Made by a program: the position numbers and the translations under genes. Shown piece by piece: positions 24,943-33,036 of a stretch of DNA of 42,497 bases. Position 1 is the first letter of the stretch. Every line of letters begins with the position of its first letter. Location of the stretch: positions 1-42,497 of the forward strand of contig DAOPYE010000013.1 in the NCBI GenBank assembly GCA_035352715.1. Reading direction: 5' to 3'. The notes beneath the pieces were generated by a model that saw only the letters and a list, made by a program, of their open reading frames with translations, was not told the DNA's origin and made no database searches. This DNA is from DAOPYE01 sp035352715. Lineage in GTDB: Bacteria; Acidobacteriota; Holophagae; Holophagales; Holophagaceae.

Positions 24943-25071
24943 GGCCTTGGGCACGGCGTTGCGCCGGGTATGCCCGATCTTACCGATAGAACCCCCAACC
25001 TGAAGAAAGGCATCGCTCGCGAGGGGCACGATTTCCGCTGGTATCTTGGGGTTGTTTTTGCATTCGCGTCG

Positions 25072-25077
25072 TATACT
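25072..25077 (+). promoter_or_regulatory. candidate -10 box before the small exported protein
   Basis: TATACT matches the -10 consensus at 5 of 6 positions, 21 bases before the ATG at 25099. The only upstream TTG box (TTGTTT, 25052-25057) is 14 bases away, too close for a standard promoter. Confidence 0.3.
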
Positions 25078-25098
25078 TGACGTTTTGAAGGTTCCCCC

Positions 25099-25350
25099 AT
25101 GGTCCCCACGTTCATGCTCGCCGCTATGCTCTCCGCGACTCCCGCTGCTTCGGCGGAGATGGGTCCCGTGCTGGTTCCCGCGATCGTGGTGGAAGAGAGC
25201 ACGGAGCCGCCGATGGATGAGCTCAGCCTGGTGCCCAGCCGTCCCGGGCAAGCGTCCAGCATTGCCTCCCTGGATGGTTCCCAGGTGGAAACCTCGCTGG
25301 TGCCCAACCCCAGCCTTCTGCCGGCAGTGATCGTCGAGACCGTCCAGTAG
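25099..25350 (+). CDS. small exported protein of unknown function
   Basis: An 83-residue predicted protein, not recognised. It opens with a likely signal peptide (MVPTFMLAAMLSATPAASA, then EMGP). The mature peptide of about 64 residues is acidic and has repeated Leu-Val-Pro steps: PVLVPAIVVEES, LSLVPSRPG, SLVPNPSLLP and a final LLPAVIVETV, so start and end echo each other. AAGG lies before the ATG and a -10-like TATACT lies upstream. There is no cysteine and no lipobox. The opposite frame is an open extension of hemN and looks spurious. Expression as a real gene is plausible but unproven. Confidence 0.5.
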   Translation: MVPTFMLAAMLSATPAASAEMGPVLVPAIVVEESTEPPMDELSLVPSRPGQASSIASLDGSQVETSLVPNPSLLPAVIVETVQ

Positions 25351-25433
25351 TTCGGTAGGGGCGTTCGCCCCGGGCTTGGGTCCACCCTTCATCGAGATTA
25401 TGCTGCTGAAAGATCCCTTTCTCCGGCGGCGTA

Positions 25434-26312
25434 ATGGCATGGATGGCGAGACTGTTCCTGGATGAAGCGTCCCGTCTTCGGGGCGCGTGGCGGGGTGTGA
25501 TCGCACTGCTGCTATGCGGATTTTTTGGAGCGCTACTCCGGTTTCCCGCATCGGTCCTGCAGATGCTGTTCATCCGCGATGCTTCCAGCTTCGATGCGCG
25601 CCTGGGGCTCGCTGCCGCCTGCATGGGCACCCTGCTGGCCACCTGGATCTGCTGCTCCATCGAAGGCGTACCCTTCACTTCCGTCGGATTCGTCCTGAAT
25701 CGCCGCTGGCTGCGCGAATGCGCCCTCGGCACCTTGGGTGGCCTGGCGCTCATCCTTCTGATGGCCCTGGCCCTTCGATTGGTCGGGGGCGTTCACTGGA
25801 TGCATGTTGCGGGGGCTTCCTTCAAGGGGCTGCTGCTGGGGTTGCCGCTGTTTCTGCTGGTGGCCCTGCACGAGGAGGCGATGTTTCGGGGATACGCATT
25901 CCAGCGCATGGTCGGAGATCTGGGTCCCGTGGCCACGCAGGGATTTCTGGCGGTGCTTTTTGCCGTGGCCCACTGGGGAAACCCGGGCATGAGCGGCGCG
26001 ATGCGCGTTTGGGCGTCGCTGAACATCGGCCTGGCCGCCATCCTGCTGGGACTGGCCTATCTCAAGACCCGGAGCCTGGCCCTGCCCATCGGTATCCACC
26101 TGGGCTGGAACTGGGCCCAGGGCCATCTGCTGGGCTTCGGCGTCAGCGGCATCAACACCACCGGATGGTGGACGCCCAGGCTCGGGGCGAAACCGGATTG
26201 GATCACGGGCGGAAGCTTTGGCCTCGAAGGCAGTGTCTTCTGTACCCTGGTCTGCGCCCTGGCCATCCTGGGGCTTCTGCTCTGGAAGCCGCGCCCAGCG
26301 GCCCAGCCCTAG
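25434..26312 (+). CDS. CPBP-family (CAAX protease/bacteriocin-processing) membrane metalloprotease
   Basis: A 292-residue inner-membrane protein with about eight hydrophobic helices. The ABI/CPBP motifs are present: motif 1 LHEEAMFRGYAFQRM (EExxxR), motif 2 FAVAHWGNPG (histidine), and motif 3 LPIGIHLGWNWAQGHLLGFG (second histidine). These residues form the intramembrane metal site of the Rce1-like fold. Bacterial members cleave small peptides, mature bacteriocins or give self-immunity; the target here is unknown. The small exported peptide gene directly upstream (25099) is a conceivable partner, by position only. The ribosome site is weak; ATG 25443 is an alternative start. Confidence 0.88.
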   Translation: MAWMARLFLDEASRLRGAWRGVIALLLCGFFGALLRFPASVLQMLFIRDASSFDARLGLAAACMGTLLATWICCSIEGVPFTSVGFVLNRRWLRECALGTLGGLALILLMALALRLVGGVHWMHVAGASFKGLLLGLPLFLLVALHEEAMFRGYAFQRMVGDLGPVATQGFLAVLFAVAHWGNPGMSGAMRVWASLNIGLAAILLGLAYLKTRSLALPIGIHLGWNWAQGHLLGFGVSGINTTGWWTPRLGAKPDWITGGSFGLEGSVFCTLVCALAILGLLLWKPRPAAQP

Positions 26313-26365
26313 GCCCTTCAAGGTTTTTGGCCGCAAGCTCGTGTCGCCTCACTGAGGGAGTTCCC

Positions 26366-26986
26366 ATGCGCATCCTCTCGAGCTTTTCAGTCCTTCTCGT
26401 GGCCTCGAATTTCGCATCCGCCCAAAGCGCCGGCGCCATGGACGAGGCCTTCTTCAACCGGGAGCGCGCGGTCGTGCTGCGGGAAGTGACAGAACGGGCT
26501 CATTCCCTGAAGGATGGCGACGCGGCCCTTTTGGCGGAGTACGGTCGCGCCAGCCTGGCCGCGATGGACGTGGTGAAGGGCCGCCGCTACCTTCAGATGG
26601 CCGAGGCCAAGGAGCCTAAGGATGGCGCGGTGTTGCGGCTGATCGCCCTGGCCTGGCTGAAGAACGGTTACAAGAACGAGGCGCTCTCAGCCTACGAGTT
26701 GTTGTCGCGCCGCGATCCGGGGAACAAGGAGGCGCTGGCCCAAAGCGCCATCGATCTTGCGGAGGTGGGCCTGGTGAAGGAGGCGGCGGGCTACATGAAG
26801 GACTATGCCGCGCGCGAATCCGACGACTGGAAGATGTTCCTGGCCTTCGGCAAGGCTATGCTTGTCAGCGGATACCGCAAGCTGGCCTCGCCGTGGTTCG
26901 CGCGCGCCATCGACATCAAGCCGAAGGAGGAACAGGTGCTCATCGAGATCATGCGCGCCTTCAGCGAGACTCAATCGGTGATGTAG
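26366..26986 (+). CDS. exported TPR-repeat protein
   Basis: A 206-residue periplasmic protein. The signal peptide ends ASNFASA before QSAGA. Most of the mature part is helical hairpins of TPR type: GRASLAAMDVVKGRRYLQMA, ALAWLKNGYKNEALSAYELL then SRRDPGNKEALAQSA, DLAEVGLVKEAAGYMKDYA, and SGYRKLASPWFARAIDIKP. TPR proteins hold partner proteins together; no partner is evident. GAGGGAG precedes the ATG. It lies 53 bases after the CPBP gene and 16 before the metallo-hydrolase gene. Confidence 0.85.
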   Translation: MRILSSFSVLLVASNFASAQSAGAMDEAFFNRERAVVLREVTERAHSLKDGDAALLAEYGRASLAAMDVVKGRRYLQMAEAKEPKDGAVLRLIALAWLKNGYKNEALSAYELLSRRDPGNKEALAQSAIDLAEVGLVKEAAGYMKDYAARESDDWKMFLAFGKAMLVSGYRKLASPWFARAIDIKPKEEQVLIEIMRAFSETQSVM

Positions 26987-27002
26987 GGCCTAGACTGGAG
27001 CG

Positions 27003-27770
27003 ATGCGCTACGCTTCGCTCGCCTCGGGCTCCAAGGGCAACTGCCACGCCTTCTCGGATGGGGAACGCATCCTGCTCGTGGACGCGGGCGTGTCCTACCT
27101 GCAGATCCGCACGCGGCTGGAGAGCCTCGGCTGGGACCCCGGCCAGGTGGAGGCGGTGGCGATCACCCACGAACATTCTGATCACATCGGGGCCATCCCC
27201 GTGCTGCTGCGGCGCACCGAGTGGCGCTTCATGGCGACGGCAGACACTTTCGGCGCTGTGGAGAAAGCTCTGGGCATCGAGATTCCCGATTCACGGCGCC
27301 TGACGCTCAAGCCGGGGCACGCCCAGGCTTGGGATGGCTGGAGCATCCTGCCGTTCTCGACGCCGCACGATGCGCTGGATTCCGTGGCCTACCGTTTGGA
27401 ACAGGGTGGCTGGAGCGCGGCTGTGGTCACGGATCTGGGGCATCCCACGGCCCTGGTGAAGGATCATTGCCAGGACCTGGATCTGCTGGTGCTGGAATCC
27501 AATCACGATGTGACGATGCTGCGCGAAGGAGGCTATCCGCCCCCCCTGAAGGCCCGCATTCTCAGTCGCGTCGGGCATCTCTCCAACGAAGCCTCGGCCG
27601 AGCTGCTGGGGCATTGCCTGTCGAAGCGCCTGCGCGATGTCGTCCTGGCGCACCTCAGCGAACAGAACAACGATCCGGCCCTGGCGCGCTTCGCGGCCGA
27701 GGAGGCGCTGCGGGGTCACGGCGCGGCCCTGCACGTCGCCAGCCAGCGCAGTCCTTTCACCCTCTCGTAA
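27003..27770 (+). CDS. MBL-fold metallo-hydrolase, YycJ/WalJ-like
   Basis: A 255-residue cytosolic metallo-beta-lactamase-fold enzyme. The signature N-terminus YASLASGSKGNCHAFSDGER and AITHEHSDHIGA (HxHxDH metal site) are typical of YycJ, an exonuclease-like protein linked to DNA repair and, in Firmicutes, encoded beside the WalRK system. VVTDLGHPTALVKDHC, LVLESNHDVTML and VVLAHLSEQNNDP supply the remaining metal ligands. No walRK genes are nearby. It follows the TPR gene by 16 bases. Confidence 0.9.
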   Translation: MRYASLASGSKGNCHAFSDGERILLVDAGVSYLQIRTRLESLGWDPGQVEAVAITHEHSDHIGAIPVLLRRTEWRFMATADTFGAVEKALGIEIPDSRRLTLKPGHAQAWDGWSILPFSTPHDALDSVAYRLEQGGWSAAVVTDLGHPTALVKDHCQDLDLLVLESNHDVTMLREGGYPPPLKARILSRVGHLSNEASAELLGHCLSKRLRDVVLAHLSEQNNDPALARFAAEEALRGHGAALHVASQRSPFTLS

Positions 27771-27836
27771 AGATCCGGCACCGCGCGTTCCGTTCATGCT
27801 ATTGCCAGCCCATCGGGCACCGTTCAGGATGTACCC

Positions 27837-28910
27837 ATGATCCATGCACGCGCACTCACAGCCATGGCGGTCATGGGGCTCGCAAGCGCCCAGGCCCAGA
27901 CGCCGTTCTTCAACGATGGCCCGGCCCTGGGGGGATCCCAGGTGTTCTCGGAAGGGCTCAATCCGCTGGGGAACGCGGCCCGGCTCGACCAGCCCTCGCC
28001 GCAACCGATCATCGGGTTCAGCTACCTGAAGGGGGACGAGCGTTCGCAGGACAACGCTTCGGCCCTGGGGGATCTTGGATCCCATGTCCCGGGCGATGCG
28101 GCCTTCAGCGATGCGCTGCGGAAGCTAGCCGATTCGCGCTGGGGCCAGCGCACGCGCGCCTACGGGTTCATCTATCTCGATAAGACCATCGGAACGTCCT
28201 ACACCCATGAGGAACATTCCAGCCTTGTGGCGAACGTGGATACCGCGAATCTGGACGTTTCGACGATGGATCTGAACACGACCCGCGCGGATATCCGGCG
28301 CAGCGTCGTGGATCGCGCCGCCATCGGCGTCGGCAGTGCCTCGCAGGGCCTTGGCACCGGAGTCTCCTTCCGCGTAGAGCGCTGGAAGCTCGGCGCCCAG
28401 ATGGCCGCGATCAATCCCGGGGGAACATCCCTTCGCGCCCTGGCCTCGGGCCCAGATCCGCTGGCATTCAGCGATACGAGCCTGACGACCACCACGGTGG
28501 CGCTGGATTTTGGCTTCACGATGGATCTGGCCGACGGTGTGCGACTGGGCGGCAACATCAATCGCCTGAACGCCAAGCGCCTGTGGGACGTGGAGGAAAA
28601 GCCCCAGGGTCGCGTGGGTCTGCAGATGGATATCGGCACGCTCTGCCGCTTCAGCCTGGAGACGGATGTCAACGCGACCATGCGCATGCCCTTTCCCGTG
28701 AAACAGCGCACCTCGGCGGCGTCGCTGCGCATCGCCGCGAGCCAGACCATGACGCTGCTGCTGGGGGCCGAACGCAAGAAATTCGCCGATGCCTTCACGA
28801 CCCGCGGTGGCGCCACGCTTCAGATCCATCTCACAGGCTGGCAGCTGTCCCTGGGGATGCAGTACAGCAAGGACCACCCCCTCACTGGATACACCGCCCT
28901 GTTCCAATGA
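27837..28910 (+). CDS. predicted outer-membrane beta-barrel protein
   Basis: A 357-residue exported protein with a signal peptide ending GLASA before QAQTP. Many stretches alternate hydrophobic and polar residues as barrel strands do: YGFIYLDKTIGTSYTH, GTGVSFRVERWKLGAQMAAI, TTTVALDFGFTMDLADGVRL and GGATLQIHLTGWQLSLGMQY. NPLGNAARLDQ near the start recalls the NPA step of TraF/FadL-type barrels. Function unknown. It overlaps the LolA-like gene by ATGA, so the two are translated together, which suggests that the pair acts at the outer membrane. Confidence 0.68.
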   Translation: MIHARALTAMAVMGLASAQAQTPFFNDGPALGGSQVFSEGLNPLGNAARLDQPSPQPIIGFSYLKGDERSQDNASALGDLGSHVPGDAAFSDALRKLADSRWGQRTRAYGFIYLDKTIGTSYTHEEHSSLVANVDTANLDVSTMDLNTTRADIRRSVVDRAAIGVGSASQGLGTGVSFRVERWKLGAQMAAINPGGTSLRALASGPDPLAFSDTSLTTTTVALDFGFTMDLADGVRLGGNINRLNAKRLWDVEEKPQGRVGLQMDIGTLCRFSLETDVNATMRMPFPVKQRTSAASLRIAASQTMTLLLGAERKKFADAFTTRGGATLQIHLTGWQLSLGMQYSKDHPLTGYTALFQ

Positions 28911-29596
28911 CCATGCTCACATCCATCCATCGATTCGCCCTTTTCCTGACCCTGTGTCTTCCGCTCGCGTCGGCGCCGCCCACGATCCAGGAGCTTGTGC
29001 AGCGCTTTGATGCCTCGCAGGCCAAGGTCCAGACCCTTCAGGCGCCCTTCACGCTCACCACGCGGCGCGCCCTGATGAAAACCCCCGCCGTCACCCGGGG
29101 CACGCTGTACCTGCGGGGCTCCGATTTCGTGCACTTCGCCTTCGCTCCCCCCGAGGACCTCATCCTGCATCTCACGCCCAAGGCCTTGATCTCGTACAGC
29201 CCCACGGCGGGACAGGGAGAGCGGCTCAAGATCGGCTTCATCCGGCATACGGACCGGAAGTTCCTGGGTCTGGGGCAGAAGCTGTCCTATCTCTCGGATT
29301 ACTTCAGCCTCACGTGCGCCGAGTCCCGTGACGCCGGGGGCACGTACCTGGTCACGCTCCATCCCCGGAGCCTGTCCCTGCGCAAGCGGATGCAGCTGAT
29401 GCAGATCTGGGTGGATCGCGAGAACTTTCTGCCCCGCCAGATCAACTGGGTGGAGCGCGGCGGCGATTCCTGGTTCATCGAGCTGGGGCCGCTTCAGCTC
29501 AACCAGGCCTTGCCGGCGTCGGTGACGGGGTTCCGCGTCCCGGACGGAGTCCCCCTGCGCTCAGAGTTCAGTTTTTTTGCCAGCAGAAAGAAGTAA
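28907..29596 (+). CDS. LolA-like outer-membrane lipoprotein carrier protein
   Basis: A 229-residue exported protein with a signal peptide (ends near PLASA). The mature part resembles LolA/LolB, the half-barrel that carries lipids or lipoproteins across the periplasm: QELVQRFDASQAKVQTLQAP, then FTLTTRRALMKTPAVTRGTL, DFVHFAFAPPEDLILHLTP, and MQIWVDRENFLPRQINWVE. It starts inside the stop codon of the barrel gene (ATGA). It could be the main LolA or a dedicated carrier for this locus; the latter is suggested by the coupling. Confidence 0.75.
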   Translation: MTMLTSIHRFALFLTLCLPLASAPPTIQELVQRFDASQAKVQTLQAPFTLTTRRALMKTPAVTRGTLYLRGSDFVHFAFAPPEDLILHLTPKALISYSPTAGQGERLKIGFIRHTDRKFLGLGQKLSYLSDYFSLTCAESRDAGGTYLVTLHPRSLSLRKRMQLMQIWVDRENFLPRQINWVERGGDSWFIELGPLQLNQALPASVTGFRVPDGVPLRSEFSFFASRKK

Positions 29597-29620
29597 ACTG
29601 GCTTAGTCCTCGAGGAAATC

Positions 29621-30382
29621 ATGATTGTCGTCTGCCCTTCTTGCCAAGCCCGCTTCCAGTATGACGATGCGCGCTTTCAGGGCGTTCCATCCAAGCGCTT
29701 CCGCTGCCCCAAGTGCGAGCATGTGTTCGAGGTGGCCAACCCGCTGCTGGCGGCCCCCGAACTCGAGCCTATGCCCGAGCCGCTGCCTGAGCCGATGCCC
29801 GCGCCCGTTCTGCCGCCATCTCCCACTCTGGCCGCAGCGCCCAGCGTCGCGCCTGCCCCCCCTCCTACTGTGGCTTTCGATTCGGCGGCCTTCGCCCGCA
29901 AGGTCTCTGGGGCATCCCAGCCCACGCCCGCCGCTCCCGTGCCCGGCCTTCCGCCGGGAATTGCGTCCGGCGGCGCGCTCAGCGGCCAGGAGACCACCGC
30001 GCGCCGGGATCGTGAGGCCTTCCTCACTTCCGTGGGCGTAGGCGCTGCGGCCCTGCCGCTGGGCATGCGATTCAGCCTCGCCTATCTGAGCGGTCCCAAC
30101 GCCTCCACCGTCAAGCAGTTGGAATCGCCGCAGACGTTGATCGGGCGCGATGATGGCGATGTCATCACCAAGGATCCCGAGACCTCACGCCGCCACGCCA
30201 TGCTGGAAATCCATTCCGATGGCACCGTCTGGCTCACGGATATGGGCTCCACCAACGGCACTTTCGTGGATGGCGTCCAGATCTTCGGGACCCTCCAGAT
30301 CTCGAATCGCCAGGAATTTACCTGCGGGAAAAGCACGTTCATGCTGCTGATCCGCAAGGAAGATTCCCTCTCCATGGATTGA
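29621..30382 (+). CDS. MJ0042 zinc-finger and FHA-domain protein
   Basis: A 253-residue soluble protein. Residues 1-38 form an MJ0042-type zinc finger with two CxxC pairs (VCPSCQARF and FRCPKCEHVF). A long Pro, Ala and Glu linker follows (about 45-130). The C-terminal FHA domain (about 150-245) has LIGRDDGD, TSRRHAMLEI and GSTNGTFVDG, the residues that bind phosphothreonine. FHA proteins gather phosphorylated partners, so a Ser/Thr kinase is expected elsewhere in the genome; none lies in the window. GAGGA precedes the ATG. It leads a three-gene set with the TPR/anchor and RDD genes, the stop lying 8 bases before the next start. Confidence 0.88.
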   Translation: MIVVCPSCQARFQYDDARFQGVPSKRFRCPKCEHVFEVANPLLAAPELEPMPEPLPEPMPAPVLPPSPTLAAAPSVAPAPPPTVAFDSAAFARKVSGASQPTPAAPVPGLPPGIASGGALSGQETTARRDREAFLTSVGVGAAALPLGMRFSLAYLSGPNASTVKQLESPQTLIGRDDGDVITKDPETSRRHAMLEIHSDGTVWLTDMGSTNGTFVDGVQIFGTLQISNRQEFTCGKSTFMLLIRKEDSLSMD

Positions 30383-30390
30383 GGATGAGC

Positions 30391-32274
30391 ATGGCCAAGG
30401 ATCCCTTCGAGTCCTATCTCAAGCAGGCCAGCGATCTGTTTGATGCAGGCGATATCGTTCAGGCTGGACAGATATGGCAGGCCATCCTGAAGCGGGTTCC
30501 CGATCACGAGATCGCGCGAGCCGGGCTGTACAAGGTGAAGCTCTACTTCGATGCCCGCGCCACCCAGGGCGGACTGGATCACGCCAAGAACGGCGGGACG
30601 CCGGCGCCCGCGCCGACCGCTCATCCCGAAGTGGTCCGCCTGCTGGAGCAGGGCTGCACGCTGTACGACGCGGGACACGCAGAGGATGCGCTTCAGCGAT
30701 GGGAGAAGGTGCTGGAGCTGGATCCCGACAACGTGCTGGCCAAGGGCTACATCACCGGCGCCCGCCGCGCACAGGAAACCAGCGCGGCCGATTCGCCCCG
30801 GAACACCGGCATCATCGTGATGCGCGAGGCGGATTCCGAACCCGGATCAGGCTCTGCCTGGGTTCCATCGCCGGTTCCAGCGCCGAATCCAGAGCCCGCC
30901 CAGGGCGTGTCTCCCGATCCTGCTGCGGATCCGGACGTGGATCTGGACAAGCTGCTGCGGGATGGCTGCACGCTGTATGACATGGGGCAGCCCGAAGACG
31001 CGCTGCGGAAGTGGGAACAGCTGCTCGCGATCGATCCTGGCCACGCCCTGGCCCAGGCCTATGCCCAGGATGCGCGAAAAGAGCTGGGGCTCCCTCCCGT
31101 GGAAGCGGGGGGCCCGGTGGCGCCCATTGCGGAACCGATGGAAGCGGACGCTCATGGGACGGCTCTCGAAGCGAACGCTGGATGGGGGGCTGAGGCGTCG
31201 GCCGACCTGGAACAGCTCGATCGCATCCTCCGCGAGGGCGTGCAGCTCTACGATATGGGCATGGCTCAGGAGGCCACGGACAAGTGGCGCCAGATCCTGG
31301 AGACCGTGCCGGACCACCCCGATGCCCTGGCGTATCTGGCCATGGCCGAACGGGACGCCCAGCGCCCGGCTCCGGCCGCCGTCCCTCCGCCCCCGCCACC
31401 AGCGTACCAGCCCCCCTCCAGGCCCGCCGCGCCACCGCCCCAGATCCAGGTCGCCGAGATCCCCGCCCCGGCGATCGAACCGAGGCCAGAGCCCAGCGAA
31501 GGGCCGGAATCCAGCCCCGCGGCCGCGCCTCCGCAGGCGCTCACCAAGCCGGTTCCCGCCGCTCCCGTGCGCAAGGGGGTCGATCTGCCCCAGGCGCTCC
31601 AGTCGGTCAGCCTGCCTTCCTGGTTGGCTTCTCCCAAGGTCATCCTGTTCTCCATCGTGGGATTGGTCTGCGTGATTGTCGGATCGGCCTCGTACCACCA
31701 GTGGCACAAGGAAGTGCTGCTTCGCCGGGCGGTGGAATCCTCTCGCCTGGAAGCCCTCGCGCCGGTCGCCCGCAGCGCCCAGGTGTTCTCGCTCCAGGAG
31801 ACCCCCGAAAGCATCCGCAAGGAAGCTGAAAAGACCCTGGGCGAAGAACCGCTGATCGCCTACTACCGGGCGCAGGAAGGGGTTCGGCTGAATCCCACCG
31901 ATCCGGCCGCCGTTCAGCTGTTCGAGCGCGCCAAGGCGGGGCTTGCCGCTGCAACTTCCGCCTCCGCGAACCTCAAGGAATTCGACCGCCAGATCGAGAA
32001 CGGCGATCTGGACGCCGCCAGCCGCATTATCGGCCAGCTGTTGGCCCAGACGCCGGAAGATGGCGATTTGAAGGCCCGCGCGGGTCGGCTTTACCGCTAC
32101 ATGAGCCAGCTCCACGCCACCAAGGAACACTGGCAGGACGCCTCGGACTGCCTGCGGCGGGGACGCGCCATGTTCCCCTTTGATAAGAGTTGGAACAGCC
32201 GCCTGAAGTTGCTGGAGCAGGTTCAGGCCATGTCCAAGGCGGATCGTGCACCCTGGATCCAGCTTCTGGGATGA
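30391..32274 (+). CDS. membrane-anchored protein with four spaced TPR-like units
   Basis: A 627-residue protein of unknown function. Four similar units, about 35 residues each, lie near residues 5-40, 79-117, 186-222 and 277-317, for example LLEQGCTLYDAGHAEDALQR and LLRDGCTLYDMGQPEDALRK. They are separated by linkers rich in Pro and Ala. A single membrane helix follows (about 415-435, VILFSIVGLVCVIVGSAS). The last 190 residues are helical with further TPR-like pairs (FDRQIENGDLDAASRIIGQL). There is no signal peptide, so the TPR units are probably cytosolic and the end periplasmic. ATG 30391 has GAGGA at good spacing; 30385 is possible. It ends in ATGA overlap with the RDD gene. Confidence 0.82.
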   Translation: MAKDPFESYLKQASDLFDAGDIVQAGQIWQAILKRVPDHEIARAGLYKVKLYFDARATQGGLDHAKNGGTPAPAPTAHPEVVRLLEQGCTLYDAGHAEDALQRWEKVLELDPDNVLAKGYITGARRAQETSAADSPRNTGIIVMREADSEPGSGSAWVPSPVPAPNPEPAQGVSPDPAADPDVDLDKLLRDGCTLYDMGQPEDALRKWEQLLAIDPGHALAQAYAQDARKELGLPPVEAGGPVAPIAEPMEADAHGTALEANAGWGAEASADLEQLDRILREGVQLYDMGMAQEATDKWRQILETVPDHPDALAYLAMAERDAQRPAPAAVPPPPPPAYQPPSRPAAPPPQIQVAEIPAPAIEPRPEPSEGPESSPAAAPPQALTKPVPAAPVRKGVDLPQALQSVSLPSWLASPKVILFSIVGLVCVIVGSASYHQWHKEVLLRRAVESSRLEALAPVARSAQVFSLQETPESIRKEAEKTLGEEPLIAYYRAQEGVRLNPTDPAAVQLFERAKAGLAAATSASANLKEFDRQIENGDLDAASRIIGQLLAQTPEDGDLKARAGRLYRYMSQLHATKEHWQDASDCLRRGRAMFPFDKSWNSRLKLLEQVQAMSKADRAPWIQLLG

Positions 32275-33020
32275 GGATGGCCAACCGTACCCTTTGTCCC
32301 AGCTGCCATCACCGCATTTCGCCCTTGGCCCTGGAGTGCCCCGTCTGCGGGCTGACCCTGGAGCGGCGGCAACTGCCCCGGCCCTTGATCTTCCAGGCCA
32401 GCGCCATCCAGGCCAAGGCGCCAACGCCCATCAAGGCCAGCGCCCCGTCGCCCCGGGTCGCCATCTCCACGCCCGCCCTTGGGCGCGTCACTCCCATCGC
32501 GTTGCCGGAACCCGCGCAACCGGATCCAGGGCTCACCCTGCGCGTCTCGCCGGCTCCCATTGTCTCGCTGCCGGATGAAGGCGCCGGGCCCAGCCTGCCG
32601 CCGGAGCCGGATGATTCCTTCTGGCCCCTGGTGATGCTGGAGTTCTCCGAAGCGCTCTGCCTGCTGGGGATCAACGGCATCCTGGCCCTGCTGGCCACCT
32701 GGCTGGTGGGCATCTCCATCACCCGCACCTACTCGGAGTTCTGGCCGTTTCTCGTGCCCGTGCACGCCGCGATTTCCTGGGCCTTCGAGATGGTGCCCTT
32801 GACCCTGGTGGGGCAATCGCCGCTCATGGGCGCCCAGGGCCTGCTGCTGGACGCTTCCCAGCCCGAGCGCCGCATCGCGTTTTCGCTGATGCACCTCTGC
32901 TCGGTCCTGCTGTTTCCCGTGTCCTTCTTCTGCATGGTGCTGACGCCCAGCCATCGCACCTTGGCCGAGATCCTATCCGGCCAGGAGATCCTGCTGCGGC
33001 CGGAGCCGCTCCTGCGCTGA
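32271..33020 (+). CDS. zinc-ribbon and RDD-like membrane protein
   Basis: A 249-residue protein. The N-terminus is a zinc ribbon (LCPSCHHRI and ECPVCGL). A Pro-rich linker runs from about 45 to 120. The rest has three or four membrane helices (ALCLLGINGILALLATWLVG, FWPFLVPVHAAISWAFEMVP, LMHLCSVLLFPVSFFCMVL) and ends LTPSHRTLAEILSGQEIL, the typical close of RDD-family proteins, although the Arg-Asp-Asp residues are not all evident. The start at 32271 overlaps the stop of the TPR gene (ATGA). ATG 32277 is an alternative. It ends 16 bases from the convergent KimA gene. Confidence 0.72.
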   Translation: MRMANRTLCPSCHHRISPLALECPVCGLTLERRQLPRPLIFQASAIQAKAPTPIKASAPSPRVAISTPALGRVTPIALPEPAQPDPGLTLRVSPAPIVSLPDEGAGPSLPPEPDDSFWPLVMLEFSEALCLLGINGILALLATWLVGISITRTYSEFWPFLVPVHAAISWAFEMVPLTLVGQSPLMGAQGLLLDASQPERRIAFSLMHLCSVLLFPVSFFCMVLTPSHRTLAEILSGQEILLRPEPLLR

Positions 33021-33036
33021 ACGCCGAGCCAAAGAG

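Noticed and set aside
25358..25371. GGGGC/GCCCC hairpin after the small exported gene
   Set aside because: Only 5 bp and no T tract, so not supported as a terminator.
24943..25551. N-terminal extension of hemN
   Set aside because: About 200 extra codons without similarity; known HemN proteins begin near the ATG at 24942.
30847..32424. 525-codon frame antisense to the spaced-TPR gene
   Set aside because: It is a shadow of the coding strand, with no domain and Arg, Gly-rich composition.
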